This document shows, piece by piece, positions 34,749-44,672 of a DNA stretch of 46,610 nucleotides. The notes below the pieces were generated by a model, which had not been told where the DNA came from, made no database searches, and saw nothing but the letters and a program-made list of their open reading frames with translations. This DNA is from an uncultured Rhizobiaceae bacterium (lineage in GTDB: Bacteria > Pseudomonadota > Alphaproteobacteria > Rhizobiales > Rhizobiaceae). How positions within the stretch are numbered: position 1 is the first letter of the stretch; every line of letters begins with the position of its first letter. The stretch covers positions 1-46,610 of the forward strand of contig CAMYMG010000085.1 of the NCBI GenBank assembly GCA_947259295.1. The letters are read 5' to 3'. The translations under genes were made by a program, and so were the position numbers.

Positions 34749-35975
34749 CTAACTCCGGTCCAGCCAGCGCATCACCGGTGTCACCAGCACGCCGTGCATG
34801 ATGATCGAGCAGAGGACGACGAAGCAGACTGTCACCCAGAGGATCTTGCTGCCCTCGAACTCGGCCTGGCCGAGGGCGAAGGCCAGGTAGAAGAACGAAC
34901 CCAGGCCGCGAATGCCGAAGAAGGCGATGACGCCTTTCTCGAGCGGCTTTGCGGGAAACCCGATCAGGCCGATCCAGCCGCAGAGCGGCCGCACGACGAA
35001 CAGGATGAGCGCCGCGGTGATGACGACCGGCCAGCTCAGGGCGCCGAAGATCGATCCTTCCGCGATGGCAGCGCCGAAGCAGACCAGAAGCACCATCATC
35101 AACAGCCGTTCGATCTGTTCGGCGAAGTTGTGCAGGTTCTCGTGATAGTCATGGTGCCGCTCCACCGACCGCAACGCCAGCGCCGAGACGAAGACGGCCA
35201 GGAAGCCGTAGCCGTGCACCATCTCGGTGGAGCCATAGGCGAGACAGGTGATGCCCAGCGCGACGAAACCGTCCTTGGTTTCCGACAGGCCGGTCCGCCT
35301 CGGCAGGTGAAAGGCAAGATAGCCCATGGCCTTGCCGCCGATCCAGCCGATGCCGACGCCGGCGGCGATCTTCCAGATGACATCGACGAGCACCCAGTGC
35401 GCCAGAAACGGTTCGCCCGAGACGGCCGACAGGGCAATGGCGATGGCGAGATAGACGAAGGGGAACGCCGCTCCATCGTTGAGGCCGGCCTCGGAGGTGA
35501 GGGCGAAGCGGACCTCGTCCTCTTCTCCCGACCGCGGCGGCCCGACCTGGATATCGCTGGCCAGAACCGGATCGGTGGGCGCCAGCGCCGCACCCAGAAG
35601 CAGCGCCGAGGCAATGCCCAGTCCGAGAATGGTGGAACCCAGAAGCGTGATGGCGGCAATGGTGAGCGGCATGGCGATGCCGACGAGGCGCCACGACGTT
35701 TCCCAGCCCCGCCAGCTGATCGGGCGGTCGAGCTTCAGGCCGGCGCCCATGAGGGCCACGATCACGACGAATTCGGTCAGACGCTCGGTGACGTAGCGGT
35801 TTTCGAGCGGGTTGACCCCGACAAGCGGGGTGAAGGGTGACCACAGCACGATGCCGATGGCGATGCAGACCATCGGCAGCGAGATCGGAATCCGCTTCAG
35901 CAGCATGGGCAGCCAGGCGGTGAGCAGAACCACCGCGCCGAACAAGGCCAGGAGAATGACATAGGAGGACGGCAT
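34749..35975 (-). CDS. CPA1-family cation:proton antiporter
   Basis: A 408-residue Na+/H+ exchanger-domain protein with about 11-12 membrane segments and no C-terminal cytoplasmic extension. The ion-site region LGAALAPTDPVLASDIQVG and LNDGAAFPFVYLAIA carries the conserved TDP and ND acidic pairs of CPA1 exchangers; FFGIRGLGSFFYLAFAL is the later conserved block. It converges with the oxidase operon, 55 bases from the DUF2474 stop. Likely role: pH or sodium homeostasis. Confidence 0.9.
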   Translation of the reverse strand: MPSSYVILLALFGAVVLLTAWLPMLLKRIPISLPMVCIAIGIVLWSPFTPLVGVNPLENRYVTERLTEFVVIVALMGAGLKLDRPISWRGWETSWRLVGIAMPLTIAAITLLGSTILGLGIASALLLGAALAPTDPVLASDIQVGPPRSGEEDEVRFALTSEAGLNDGAAFPFVYLAIAIALSAVSGEPFLAHWVLVDVIWKIAAGVGIGWIGGKAMGYLAFHLPRRTGLSETKDGFVALGITCLAYGSTEMVHGYGFLAVFVSALALRSVERHHDYHENLHNFAEQIERLLMMVLLVCFGAAIAEGSIFGALSWPVVITAALILFVVRPLCGWIGLIGFPAKPLEKGVIAFFGIRGLGSFFYLAFALGQAEFEGSKILWVTVCFVVLCSIIMHGVLVTPVMRWLDRS

Positions 35976-36111
35976 CGGGCCTCGGACTATCGCCCCATCG
36001 GGGACTGTTTGTGCGACCGGACTGAACCGGCCATTTTCCCGAGACCGTTACCCTGCAAGCAGCGCCGCGGCAATGTCGGTCGGTAAAGCAATTGGCCGCA
36101 ATGTCGCCTGC

Positions 36112-36126
36112 GCCCGCCAGGCGGGC
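36112..36126. terminator. GC-rich stem-loop after arr
   Basis: GCCCGC and GCGGGC pair around a 3-base loop, 20 bases beyond the arr stop. On the plus strand it is followed by TTTA; on the arr strand there is no T run, so termination there would be weak. Position is the main argument. Confidence 0.35.
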
Positions 36127-36146
36127 TTTAGCTGTCCGCCATGGTA

Positions 36147-36563
36147 TCAGTCGATGATGTGGTCGGTGCCGTCCGCCTGCATGCGGGCCAAGGCATCTTT
36201 CATGTGCTGAAGCTGTTCGGCCGGATGCCCCTGCCAGTTGACCACTTCGGCAAGCACAATCAGCGGATCGCGCGAGCGGTAGGACATGGTGGGATTGCCT
36301 GGGAATTTCTTGTCGGTGAGATTGGGATCGTCGACGATCGGCCCGGTCGGCTCGACGACATAGATGCGCTGCGGCGCACTGCCGGCCGCCAGCTCGGCGC
36401 CCCAGATCGCCGCGTCGAGCGTGCTTGCGAAATAGACCCATGACAGCGGCTTGGCGGCGCTGAAATTCGACCCGTGTCCGACGACGATCCGGTCGCCCGG
36501 TTTCAGGTCGGCCCGCGTGCCGTGAAAGAATGACTGCGCGAACATGGTGGCGGAAGCTGACAT
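36147..36563 (-). CDS. arr: Rifamycin ADP-ribosyltransferase Arr
   Basis: A 138-residue cytoplasmic enzyme that transfers ADP-ribose from NAD to rifamycins and so inactivates them. Family residues FFHGTRADLKPGD, WGAELA, RIYVVEPTGPIVDDPN and NPTMSYRSRDPLIV are all present, and the length matches other Arr proteins (about 140). Chromosomal arr genes are common in soil bacteria; no resistance cassette or integron is around this one. Monocistronic. Confidence 0.93.
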   Translation of the reverse strand: MSASATMFAQSFFHGTRADLKPGDRIVVGHGSNFSAAKPLSWVYFASTLDAAIWGAELAAGSAPQRIYVVEPTGPIVDDPNLTDKKFPGNPTMSYRSRDPLIVLAEVVNWQGHPAEQLQHMKDALARMQADGTDHIID

Positions 36564-36874
36564 CGTCGGTAACCCCTTTCGCTGAACTGCCTAACCGCGA
36601 CATAACTGACGTTGCTCCGGGGGGCGAGATGCCAGGAGTTCGTTGCAATAATCCTATCCGCCCGACTCCCCACACGCACAGAATTGGAAGACGGAGCGCC
36701 GGGTACCGACCGCCTGCCATTGTCCGGCCGCGCACCGATCTGCCACCGTCTCTGTTCCCGTCCGGCTACACGTTAATTGCATGTTCGTTACCTAGACTCG
36801 GGTGCTTCGCACTTTCGGGCCTGTAAAATGTCTGCTGCGCCCCGACGCGCCAGGACCGGTTACGGAGACGAACT
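36564..36874. other. Divergent promoter region between arr and the DUF1254 gene
   Basis: 311 bases with no gene that I can support. It must hold promoters for both neighbours. No strong palindrome or known operator was recognised. A ribosome site (GGAG) lies about 8 bases upstream of the DUF1254 start. Confidence 0.45.
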
Positions 36875-38488
36875 ATGATAGCCAGACAGATTTCCTTGTT
36901 GGCCGTGGCACTTTCGCTGGCAGCGGTGCCTGCCGCGCTTCGTGCGGAAGAAGCTCCCTTGAGGCCCCCTTCAATTCTGACGCCTGACACGGTGGAAACC
37001 CGGATCGGCACGCTGAACTTCAAGGATGGTTATCCGAGCAAGGAAACCATCGACAAGATCTACGACAACCTCGATTTCGTCCACGCCTTCGAGGCATTCG
37101 TCAATACCTACCAGGGTGTCAGCATCGCCGCGCTCCACAAGGGGTTCAAGAGCGTCGGCGTGAAGGACAACGAGGCGTTGATCTTCTCCGACCTGATGGA
37201 TGCCAAGTCGCTGTTTCTGACGGCCAATGCCGACACGATCTACACGCTGGGAATGCTCGACCTGACAAACGGACCCATGGTGCTGGAGATTGGCCCCGGC
37301 ATGCTCGGCGCGGTAGATGACCAGTGGTTCCGGTGGGTGATCGATCTGGGCGCCCCTGGAGCAGACCGGGGCGAGGGTGGAAAGTACCTCATCCTCCCGC
37401 CCGGCTATGACGGTCCGGTACCGGAAGGCGGCTATTTCGTTGCACACGCCAAGACCAATTTCGTCATCTGGTTCGCGCGCGCCTTCATGGAGGACAACGA
37501 TCCCAAGCCGACGGTCGAGCGGATCAAGGAGACCCTCAAGATCTATCCATACTCGTCAGGCGGTTACGGCACGAGCATTGCCGAATACCTCAGCGGAAAG
37601 GTCAATATAGGGCCCGTGGCGACGCCTCCGCCCACCGTTTTCCACGAGGGAAGCGGCAAGGTGATGAACACGATCGGGCCCAGCGACTACAGCTACTACG
37701 AATGGCTGAACGAGATCGTCCAGAGTGAGCCAGCTACCTCGCTCGATCCTGAACTTATGGGCTCGATCGCCGCAATCGGCATCATCAAGGGCAAGCCGTT
37801 CGCACCGGATGAACGGATGAAGAAGATCCTCACTGAGGCCGTCACGCTGGCCAACGCCACCTCTCGGACCCTGTTCATGGCGCCCCGCGCGGAGGACTGG
37901 CACTACTACCCCGGCTCCGGATGGGTGAATCAGCTCTTCGTCAGTGGCTACGAGTTCGAGACACCGATTCCTGAAATCACCAAGGACGGCGCCAAGCCCT
38001 ACCCGGCCACCGGCTACCGCCTGCTCGATTCGCGGACCGCGTTCTTCTACGGCGTCACCGGCATAACACCCGGCATGGCCATGCGCGTTCCCGGCATCGG
38101 ATCGCAGTATCTCTGGACGCTGGTCGATGCCAACAAGGAGCCGTTCGACGGCGGCAAGACCTACAAGGTCACCCTGCCCAAGGACATTCCGTTCCGGAAC
38201 TTCTGGTCGTTCATCGTCTACGACAACCAGACGCGTTCGATGCTCGACACGCCGCAGAAATATCCCCGCGCCGGCAGCCAGAGTTACCCGTCGCCGGCGG
38301 CGGAAGCGGCCGCGGACGGAACGACCACGATCTGGTTCGCACCCGAGCAGCCGGAGGGCGTTGCCAGGGGCAACTGGATCCAGACGATGCCCGGCAAGGG
38401 ATTCATCCCCTGCCTGCGCCTTTACGGTCCGCTCGAGCCATTCTTCACCAAGGAATGGAGGCCGAGTGAAGTCGAACTCGTGCAGTAG
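36875..38488 (+). CDS. Secreted DUF1254/DUF1214 domain protein
   Basis: A 537-residue exported protein. The signal peptide is MIARQISLLAVALSLAAVPAALRA. DUF1254 lies at about 85-215 (with LFLTANADTIYTLGMLDLTNGPMVLEIG) and DUF1214 at about 400-515 (FWSFIVYDNQTRSMLDTPQ, NWIQTMPGKGFIPCLRLYGP). The biochemical role of this family is not established. The gene is monocistronic and followed by a good terminator hairpin; the LacI operon converges on it. Confidence 0.9.
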   Translation: MIARQISLLAVALSLAAVPAALRAEEAPLRPPSILTPDTVETRIGTLNFKDGYPSKETIDKIYDNLDFVHAFEAFVNTYQGVSIAALHKGFKSVGVKDNEALIFSDLMDAKSLFLTANADTIYTLGMLDLTNGPMVLEIGPGMLGAVDDQWFRWVIDLGAPGADRGEGGKYLILPPGYDGPVPEGGYFVAHAKTNFVIWFARAFMEDNDPKPTVERIKETLKIYPYSSGGYGTSIAEYLSGKVNIGPVATPPPTVFHEGSGKVMNTIGPSDYSYYEWLNEIVQSEPATSLDPELMGSIAAIGIIKGKPFAPDERMKKILTEAVTLANATSRTLFMAPRAEDWHYYPGSGWVNQLFVSGYEFETPIPEITKDGAKPYPATGYRLLDSRTAFFYGVTGITPGMAMRVPGIGSQYLWTLVDANKEPFDGGKTYKVTLPKDIPFRNFWSFIVYDNQTRSMLDTPQKYPRAGSQSYPSPAAEAAADGTTTIWFAPEQPEGVARGNWIQTMPGKGFIPCLRLYGPLEPFFTKEWRPSEVELVQ

Positions 38489-38518
38489 GATTGGCTATCG
38501 GCCGGAATAGGCGACGAC

Positions 38519-38554
38519 TGCGCGCTGCCTCACCGGGTGGCGCGCATTCGTTTT
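38519..38554 (+). terminator. Rho-independent terminator of the DUF1254 gene
   Basis: Arms TGCGCGC (38519-38525) and GCGCGCA (38540-38546) pair, followed by TTCGTTTT. It starts 31 bases after the DUF1254 stop. On the minus strand it may also end the LacI operon, whose last stop is at 38654. Confidence 0.55.
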
Positions 38555-38653
38555 CGGAGTCCAGATGAGGATCGTCCGGTTGTGTTGTCGGCGGTATTGG
38601 GGACGCGTCGGAATGCCGAGAGAGGCCGGAAATCCGACGCTCACGTCAAGACT

Positions 38654-39697
38654 TCAACGCGCTCGCGGCGCAGCGATCGAGTCGCGAAAGACAATTTCGG
38701 CTTCCAGTTCCACCTGCTGCTCGGCGGGCCTGCCGCCAATCATGTCCATGATTATGTCCACAGCTCGGGTACTGATTTCTTTCGTCGGGATCTTGACCGT
38801 GGTCAGCGCGGGATCGACCTGTGCCGCAAGCTCCATGTCGTCATAACCGGTGACACTGAGGTCGCGCGGGACACGCAGGTTGCGGGCCCGGCATTCGGCC
38901 AGGACGCCTATCGCCAGGGCATCCGTGGTGCATAGCACCGCTGTGACACCGGGACATTTGTCGAGGATCTGGACCAGGGCGGAACGGCCTCTGAGGATCG
39001 AGGGCGTCTCCACCTCAATCACGCACCCGGGGTCGACCGTGAGACCGGCCGCTACGATGGCATCGATCGCACCGTCACGGCGCGCGGCCGAGCGTGCGTT
39101 GGGGATCGCGGTGTTCGAAATGATGCCGAAGTTGCGATGTCCGATGGACATTAAGTGTCTGGCAAGTCGAGCCGTTGCGGCTGCATTGTCGATGCCGACC
39201 GCCGGGAAACCGTATGACGACTCATGCATGTAGGTGGCCACCACCGGTACCGGAGACGACCGGATAAGCTTCAGCGCCCCCGGCGAGAGTTCGCCGGCTA
39301 CCAAAAGGAGACCGGCTACGCCGTACTCCAGAAACGCCTGGATCTGCTTTTCCTCCTTCTTGGGATCATACTGCGAGTTTCCGAGCAGCAGCGTATATCC
39401 CAGTTCGTCGAGCCGGTTCTGCAAGCATTCCACGCCCTCGGCAAAGACCGCCGTGCCGAGGGTTGGGACGATTGCGCCGATCGTGGTGCTGTGTCCCAGG
39501 CTGAGCGCGCGTGCAATGCGGTCGGGCGAATAGTTAAGCGACTTGATGGCTTCCGCCACCCGCTCCCTGGCATCGGGCCTGACCAGATGCGGCTTGCTGA
39601 GCGCACGCGACGCGGTCGCGATCGAAACGCCGGCCGCCGTGGCGACATCGGCCAGACGAGCGCGACCTGCCCTGCCAATCTTCCTAGCATCCGTCAT
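38654..39697 (-). CDS. LacI-family transcriptional regulator
   Basis: A 347-residue repressor. The N-terminal helix-turn-helix is RLADVATAAGVSIATASRALS (about 14-34), with hinge region IKSLNYSPDRIARALS; a periplasmic-binding-like effector domain (about 65-340) follows. ATG 39697 is used because the DNA-binding domain starts soon after. It is the last gene of a five-gene minus-strand cluster headed by a perfect 22-bp LacI-type palindrome at 45153-45174, making it the likely local repressor. The effector is probably the operon's substrate or an intermediate. Confidence 0.92.
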   Translation of the reverse strand: MTDARKIGRAGRARLADVATAAGVSIATASRALSKPHLVRPDARERVAEAIKSLNYSPDRIARALSLGHSTTIGAIVPTLGTAVFAEGVECLQNRLDELGYTLLLGNSQYDPKKEEKQIQAFLEYGVAGLLLVAGELSPGALKLIRSSPVPVVATYMHESSYGFPAVGIDNAAATARLARHLMSIGHRNFGIISNTAIPNARSAARRDGAIDAIVAAGLTVDPGCVIEVETPSILRGRSALVQILDKCPGVTAVLCTTDALAIGVLAECRARNLRVPRDLSVTGYDDMELAAQVDPALTTVKIPTKEISTRAVDIIMDMIGGRPAEQQVELEAEIVFRDSIAAPRAR

Positions 39698-39754
39698 CGC
39701 TATCCCAGTGCGTTGGCCGTGGCCTGCCATCATACAGGCAGTCTGGTCGACGCC

Positions 39755-41335
39755 CTAGCCGTTGAGGATATAGTCGGAGGCCTTTTCCGCAATCATGATG
39801 GTCGCGGCGTTGGTGTTTGCGCTGACCAGTCGGGGCATGATCGAGGCATCCGCGACACGCAGGCCGTCCACGCCACGCACACGAAGCCGGTCATCGACCA
39901 CGGCCAGGTCGTCGCTGCCCATCTTGCAGGTGCCGACAGGGTGGTACTGCGTGACGCACGACATCCTGATATATTCGTCGATGTCGGCCTCGCTGGAAAC
40001 GCCGGGACCCGGGGACAATTCTTTGCCGCGAAACCGGTCGAATGGCTTCTGGGCGACGACGTCCCGGACGATCCTGATGCCTTTGCGAAGAGTCACGAGA
40101 TCTTCCTTCCCGGAGAGATAGCGCGGATCGATTGATGGATGAGCCAGAGGATCCGAACTGACGATCCGGATCGTCCCCCGGCTTTCCGGTCGCTGGATAT
40201 TGATGAGCGGCTGGAACCCGTGCTGCCTGATGATCTCACGGCCGTGATCGGTGTAGAGCAGCGTCATGAAATGCACCTGAATGTCGGGTGCGACGAGGTC
40301 CGGGCGAGTCTTGATGCATGAGATCGCCTGGAACCCTGAATGGGCGCCCGGTCCGGTGCGCAAGAGCCCGTATTGCAGCATCGCCAGCCCGACCTGCAGC
40401 GGGTCGAGGGACGACAAGGTCGAGACGGGGCCCGATGTCAGTTGCCTGAACGGGACGGCAAGATGATCCTGAAGGTTCTCCCCGACGCCTTTCAGATCGT
40501 GAAGCACGGCGACACCGGCCGCCGTCAGATGATCCGCATTGCCGATGCCCGACAGCTGAAGCAGATGCGGTGAATTGATGGCGCCGCCTGCGAGGATGAC
40601 CTCGCGATCGGCACGGACCTTTCCCGACACTCCATTTCGAAGATATTCCACGCCGGTGGCGCGACCGTTATCCATGATCACGCGGGTCGCCTGCGCGCCC
40701 GTCAGGACCGTGAGGTTCTTCCGGTGCCGCACCGGGCGCAGATAGGACCACGCGCTGCTCGCCCGCTTGCCCTTGTGAATCGTGCTGTAGAGCGGGCCGA
40801 ACCCTTCCTGCCGATCCGTGTTGAAATCGTCGTTATAGGGAAAGCCGGCCGCGATGCCGGCTTCGATCCAGGCTTTCGACAGAGGGTGCATCGACTTGAC
40901 CCGGCTCGTCTTGAGCGGGCCGCTGCCACCGTGAAACTCGCTTTCGCCGCCTTCGAAGCCTTCCGACCTTTTGAAGTAGGGCAGGCAGTCCTGATATGAC
41001 CAGCCCCGGTTTCCGAGCTGCGCCCAGACATCGAAGTCGGACGGATCGCCGCGCAGATAGACCATGCCGTTGATGGAGCTGGAGCCGCCGAGCACCTTGC
41101 CCCTTGGCCAGTAAAAAGTCTGGTTGCCGCAATGGGGCTGGGGCACGGTGTTGTAGCCCCAGTCGTAGCGGCCCGACAGCATGAGGTTCCTGTGGCCGCC
41201 GGGTGCACGGATATAGAAACTGTCATCCTTTCCGCCGGCCTCCAGCAGCACGACGCTGACGCCGGGATCCGCGCTCAGCCGGTTGGCCAACACGCATCCT
41301 GCAGAACCTGCACCGACGATGATGTAGTCCGCCAT
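39755..41335 (-). CDS. GMC-family FAD-dependent oxidoreductase (choline/alcohol dehydrogenase-like)
   Basis: A 526-residue flavoprotein. The FAD motif is DYIIVGAGSAGCVLANRLS; GMC signature 1 is GKVLGGSSSINGMVYLRG and signature 2 is GAINSPHLLQLSGIG. The active-site region QYHPVGTCKMG carries the conserved His, and the closing SANTNAATIMIAEKASDYI has the usual partner position as Asn. No signal peptide, so a cytoplasmic alcohol dehydrogenase passing electrons to the respiratory chain is expected. Located between the fumarate-reductase-like flavoprotein and the LacI gene. BetA-like, but there is no betaine-aldehyde dehydrogenase nearby. Confidence 0.92.
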   Translation of the reverse strand: MADYIIVGAGSAGCVLANRLSADPGVSVVLLEAGGKDDSFYIRAPGGHRNLMLSGRYDWGYNTVPQPHCGNQTFYWPRGKVLGGSSSINGMVYLRGDPSDFDVWAQLGNRGWSYQDCLPYFKRSEGFEGGESEFHGGSGPLKTSRVKSMHPLSKAWIEAGIAAGFPYNDDFNTDRQEGFGPLYSTIHKGKRASSAWSYLRPVRHRKNLTVLTGAQATRVIMDNGRATGVEYLRNGVSGKVRADREVILAGGAINSPHLLQLSGIGNADHLTAAGVAVLHDLKGVGENLQDHLAVPFRQLTSGPVSTLSSLDPLQVGLAMLQYGLLRTGPGAHSGFQAISCIKTRPDLVAPDIQVHFMTLLYTDHGREIIRQHGFQPLINIQRPESRGTIRIVSSDPLAHPSIDPRYLSGKEDLVTLRKGIRIVRDVVAQKPFDRFRGKELSPGPGVSSEADIDEYIRMSCVTQYHPVGTCKMGSDDLAVVDDRLRVRGVDGLRVADASIMPRLVSANTNAATIMIAEKASDYILNG

Positions 41336-41400
41336 TTACCTGCTTCCCCTGTGCTGCGGTCGAAACTTCCAGCTGTTCCGATTGATGTACGGCAACACGG

Positions 41401-43119
41401 TCACCTGTCCCCCAACGACAGTCGGAAATGGCCGGCCGGCGCCGACCGATCGAGAATGATACTGGTGTTCTGGGCTGGGTCCGTTTCCGGATGGTCCTCG
41501 CGATAGTGGCTGCCTCGGCTTTCGGTACGCGCGGACGCTGCCAGGATCATCATGTCGCAGACATCAAGGAGATTGCTCAGCTCGATAGCTTCCCGAAGCG
41601 CCGACGCGCCTTCGATCGCAGTGTTGCCGTTGAGCTCGGCGCGCAACTCTCCGCACCGGTCAGACAGTTTCTCAAGTCCCTGCTCGTTCCTGATGATCAG
41701 CAGATGCCGGTTGGCTGATTGTTGAAGTTCGCCTCTCAGGTTTCCGAGTTTCGCGCTGCCCGTTCCGCGGAAGACGTCGAGGAAAGCCTGTTCTTCCTGA
41801 TAGATGTCGGACACCGTGGGGTGGCCCATCTCCCTGGCTCGCTCCGCGGCCGCGCGGCCGGCGCGCCCGCCGAAGACCTGGCATGTCATCGCCATGTTGC
41901 CGCCGAGGCGATCGGCCCCATGCGGGCCGGCTGCCACTTCGCCAGCGGCGAACAGACCGATGACGCTGGACTGGGCATTCTCGTCGATCAGGATGCCGCC
42001 ATTGATGGCGTGTGCCGAACAGGCGATCTGGACCTTCTCCTTGTAGAGATCGACTCCGCGCTCGCGGTACCAGTCGTACGTCGTCGGCCACATGCGGGCG
42101 ATGCTGCGTCCCTGATCGGACAGGATCCGATCGAAATCGGTGTCGAGAAAGTCGAGGAAGACGCCCCCTTCATCGGCGGCCCGGCCGGCGTTTATCGCCT
42201 TCTGGACCGATATCTCGACATATTTCGATATGTCGCTCGAACTGAAGGGGAAGTGGCGCTGCTTTTCCTCGATCACGGCGTCAAGGCCGAGGCCCTCCGG
42301 AAGGTAGTCCGACACGAAGGGCAAGCCATCGCGATCCGTCAGATTGGGATGCGCGTCCCATAGGTAGTTGCCGAACAGATTGATGAAGGGCGAGACGATG
42401 CTGATTCCCGCCTGCATGAACTCCATGTTGGCAAGATGGACACCCGCACGGTGGGCCATGGCATAGCCGTCGCCTGTGATGTCGGACGGGTAGAGGTTCG
42501 TCGCGAACAGCTGGCTGGCACCTCCAGTGGTCAGGATCGTGGATTTCGCCCGGATCACCACCGGCTCGCCCTTCGCGTCGATCGCGTAAGCGCCCAGACA
42601 CTCGCCGTCACGAACGATCAGGTTCGTGATCATCAGATTGTCGAGCACCTTGATTCCGCGGCGCGACGCTTCGGTGCCCAGCGCCTTTACGATCGGCTTG
42701 AAGTGGTCCTTGATGACGTGCGAGCGCGGCCGGGATGAAAAACATGCCTGGAACACCAGATAGTCGTCATCCTTGCGCTCGAAATATACGCCGTAACTCT
42801 CGAGATAGCGCAGCGCTTCCTCGGCCTCGTTAGCGAGAATCCGGCTAAGTTTCGGATCCGCCATTCCTTGTCCCGCCGTGAGGATGTCGTCCAGGAAGAC
42901 GTCTGGGTCGTCGCCTGTATGCCCGGCATTATCGGGAACGTTGAACGCCCCGACTTCTGCGACACTGTGGAATGTCGCCCCACTCTTGCGAAACTCTCCC
43001 TTGATGACGACGAGAACCTCCACGCCGCCATTGTCGGCATCGAGGATAGCCCGCAGCGCGGCGGCACCGCTCCCGACGACCAGCACGTCCGTTTCGATTT
43101 CGAGAATGGTCGAACTCAT
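41401..43119 (-). CDS. FAD-dependent fumarate reductase/succinate dehydrogenase flavoprotein-like enzyme
   Basis: A 572-residue flavoprotein of the FrdA/SdhA/L-aspartate-oxidase superfamily. The Rossmann motif is VLVVGSGAAALRAIL (about 12-26). The FAD and active-site blocks include TTGGASQLFATNLYPSDITGDG, AINGGILIDENAQSSVIGLFAAGE and HGADRLGGNMAMTCQVFGG; the C-terminal helical domain ends SRGSHYREDHPETD. The usual HYTMGG block reads HAINGG. No iron-sulfur or membrane-anchor subunit is encoded nearby, so it probably works alone or with an unlinked partner. Its position between a CoA-transferase and a GMC oxidoreductase suggests a catabolic role on a substituted acid. The substrate is unknown. 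Confidence 0.88.
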   Translation of the reverse strand: MSSTILEIETDVLVVGSGAAALRAILDADNGGVEVLVVIKGEFRKSGATFHSVAEVGAFNVPDNAGHTGDDPDVFLDDILTAGQGMADPKLSRILANEAEEALRYLESYGVYFERKDDDYLVFQACFSSRPRSHVIKDHFKPIVKALGTEASRRGIKVLDNLMITNLIVRDGECLGAYAIDAKGEPVVIRAKSTILTTGGASQLFATNLYPSDITGDGYAMAHRAGVHLANMEFMQAGISIVSPFINLFGNYLWDAHPNLTDRDGLPFVSDYLPEGLGLDAVIEEKQRHFPFSSSDISKYVEISVQKAINAGRAADEGGVFLDFLDTDFDRILSDQGRSIARMWPTTYDWYRERGVDLYKEKVQIACSAHAINGGILIDENAQSSVIGLFAAGEVAAGPHGADRLGGNMAMTCQVFGGRAGRAAAERAREMGHPTVSDIYQEEQAFLDVFRGTGSAKLGNLRGELQQSANRHLLIIRNEQGLEKLSDRCGELRAELNGNTAIEGASALREAIELSNLLDVCDMMILAASARTESRGSHYREDHPETDPAQNTSIILDRSAPAGHFRLSLGDR

Positions 43120-43140
43120 GCGTTACCTCCCAGGTGCCGC

Positions 43141-44670
43141 TTACAGAAAATGTGCAGGGTCCATGGTCTTGAGGCCGGACGAAACGCCGACGGCAAAGGG
43201 CACGAGGTCGAGGACCTGCGTCTGAAGGTCGATTCCGGGCGCGACTTCCTCGACGACCAGACCCGTTTCCTGCAGGGAAAACACCGCACGCTCGGTGACG
43301 TAGAGGACCGACTGTCCCTTTCTGATCGCCTGGCTGCCGTTGAACGTGACCTGTTCGACCTGGCCGACGAATTTCGGAAAGGCGCCTTCGGTTCTTACGT
43401 TCAGTTTGCCGTCGGCGATCTCGATGTCGACACCGCCCGCCGCAAAGGAGCCGCAAAACACGATCCTCTTCGTCCGGTGGGTGATGTCTATGAAGCCGCC
43501 GCAGCCCGGGACTATACCGTTGAACTTGCTGACGTTCACATTGCCGGCGGCGTCGATCTGGCCGAAGCCGAGGAAGGAGACGTCGAGTCCGCCGCCGCGG
43601 AAGAACTCGAATACCTGGGTCGAATCCATGATTGCTTCGGGGTTGATGTTGGTACCGAAGATATCCCGGTCTCCCGGAACGCCGCCGACCGACCCATGCT
43701 CGGGGAAGAATGTCGCCTTGCCCGCGGAGCCTCGTTCCAGCAGCATCTTCGGAATCCCGATCGGCATTCCGACTCCGAGATTGACAATCTCACCGCGCCC
43801 GACCTCGTCGGCGGCTCGCGAAATCACGACGCGCTCCACGCCCTTCGCCACCGGCGTGATGTCGCCGATCGGCAAGCGCGTCAGCCCTGTCAGTGCCGGG
43901 TTGAGCCGCTCGCCGCCCGATAGCGGCTGCTGTGGATCGACCACGACGGCGTCGACGAATATACCGGGTATCTCGACCATCCGCGGGTGCAGGCAGCCGT
44001 CCTGGGTCATCCTGCTGACCTGGACGATCACCTTGCCGCCACTGTTCTTGACGGCCATGGCGAGCGTCTTGACGCCGAGAGAAACCGGCTCGTTCTCCAG
44101 GCTGATATTGCCGCTTTCATCCGCCGTGGTGCCGCGGAGCAATGCGACCTGAGCCGGCAGGCGGGGATATTTCAGATAGACCTCGCCGTCGATTTCCACC
44201 CGCGAGGCGAGTGAAAAGGAGGATTTTCCGTTGATCCGGCCGCCCTCGAATGCCGGGTCGACAAAAGTGTCGAGGCCGACCCTGGTCAGCGTGAAGTCCT
44301 TCCCCGCAGCGGTGTCGCTGAACATCTGGTAGAGAGTGCCCATCGGAACGACATGCGCTTCGAACAGGTCGTCCTTGAGCATCTGCGTATACCGCGATGT
44401 CTTCAGGTAGCTGAATCCGCTGCCGATCGCGCGTCTCACCATCCCCGGGTGGGCGAGGTTCTCCAGGCCCAGTCCGGGTCCCATGCCGACAATGATGGGG
44501 TGGATTTCGGTCAGATCGCGCGGCGCCTGGGTCGCTTCGAAACGTTCGCCAAGGGACTGGAGGAGCGTGTTGGGCGCAAGCACGTTCTCGCAGCCGCAGA
44601 CGACGATCGTGTCTCCGTCATGAACCAGCTCGGCGGCCTGCATCGGGCTGAGGAATTCTACGCGTCTCAT
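43141..44670 (-). CDS. Acyl-CoA:acetate-type CoA-transferase, fused alpha and beta subunits (YdiF-like)
   Basis: A 509-residue family I CoA-transferase with both halves in one chain. The N-terminal half has SPMQAAELVHDGDTIVVCGCEN; the C-terminal half has VNLGVGMPIGIPKMLLERG and FFPEHGSVGGVPG, which carries the catalytic Glu that forms the enzyme-CoA thioester. It should activate a carboxylic acid with CoA taken from acetyl- or succinyl-CoA. The ATG at 44670 lies 2 bases after the MaoC-like stop; the longer open frame upstream is that gene's shadow. Confidence 0.9.
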   Translation of the reverse strand: MRRVEFLSPMQAAELVHDGDTIVVCGCENVLAPNTLLQSLGERFEATQAPRDLTEIHPIIVGMGPGLGLENLAHPGMVRRAIGSGFSYLKTSRYTQMLKDDLFEAHVVPMGTLYQMFSDTAAGKDFTLTRVGLDTFVDPAFEGGRINGKSSFSLASRVEIDGEVYLKYPRLPAQVALLRGTTADESGNISLENEPVSLGVKTLAMAVKNSGGKVIVQVSRMTQDGCLHPRMVEIPGIFVDAVVVDPQQPLSGGERLNPALTGLTRLPIGDITPVAKGVERVVISRAADEVGRGEIVNLGVGMPIGIPKMLLERGSAGKATFFPEHGSVGGVPGDRDIFGTNINPEAIMDSTQVFEFFRGGGLDVSFLGFGQIDAAGNVNVSKFNGIVPGCGGFIDITHRTKRIVFCGSFAAGGVDIEIADGKLNVRTEGAFPKFVGQVEQVTFNGSQAIRKGQSVLYVTERAVFSLQETGLVVEEVAPGIDLQTQVLDLVPFAVGVSSGLKTMDPAHFL

Positions 44671-44672
44671 GA

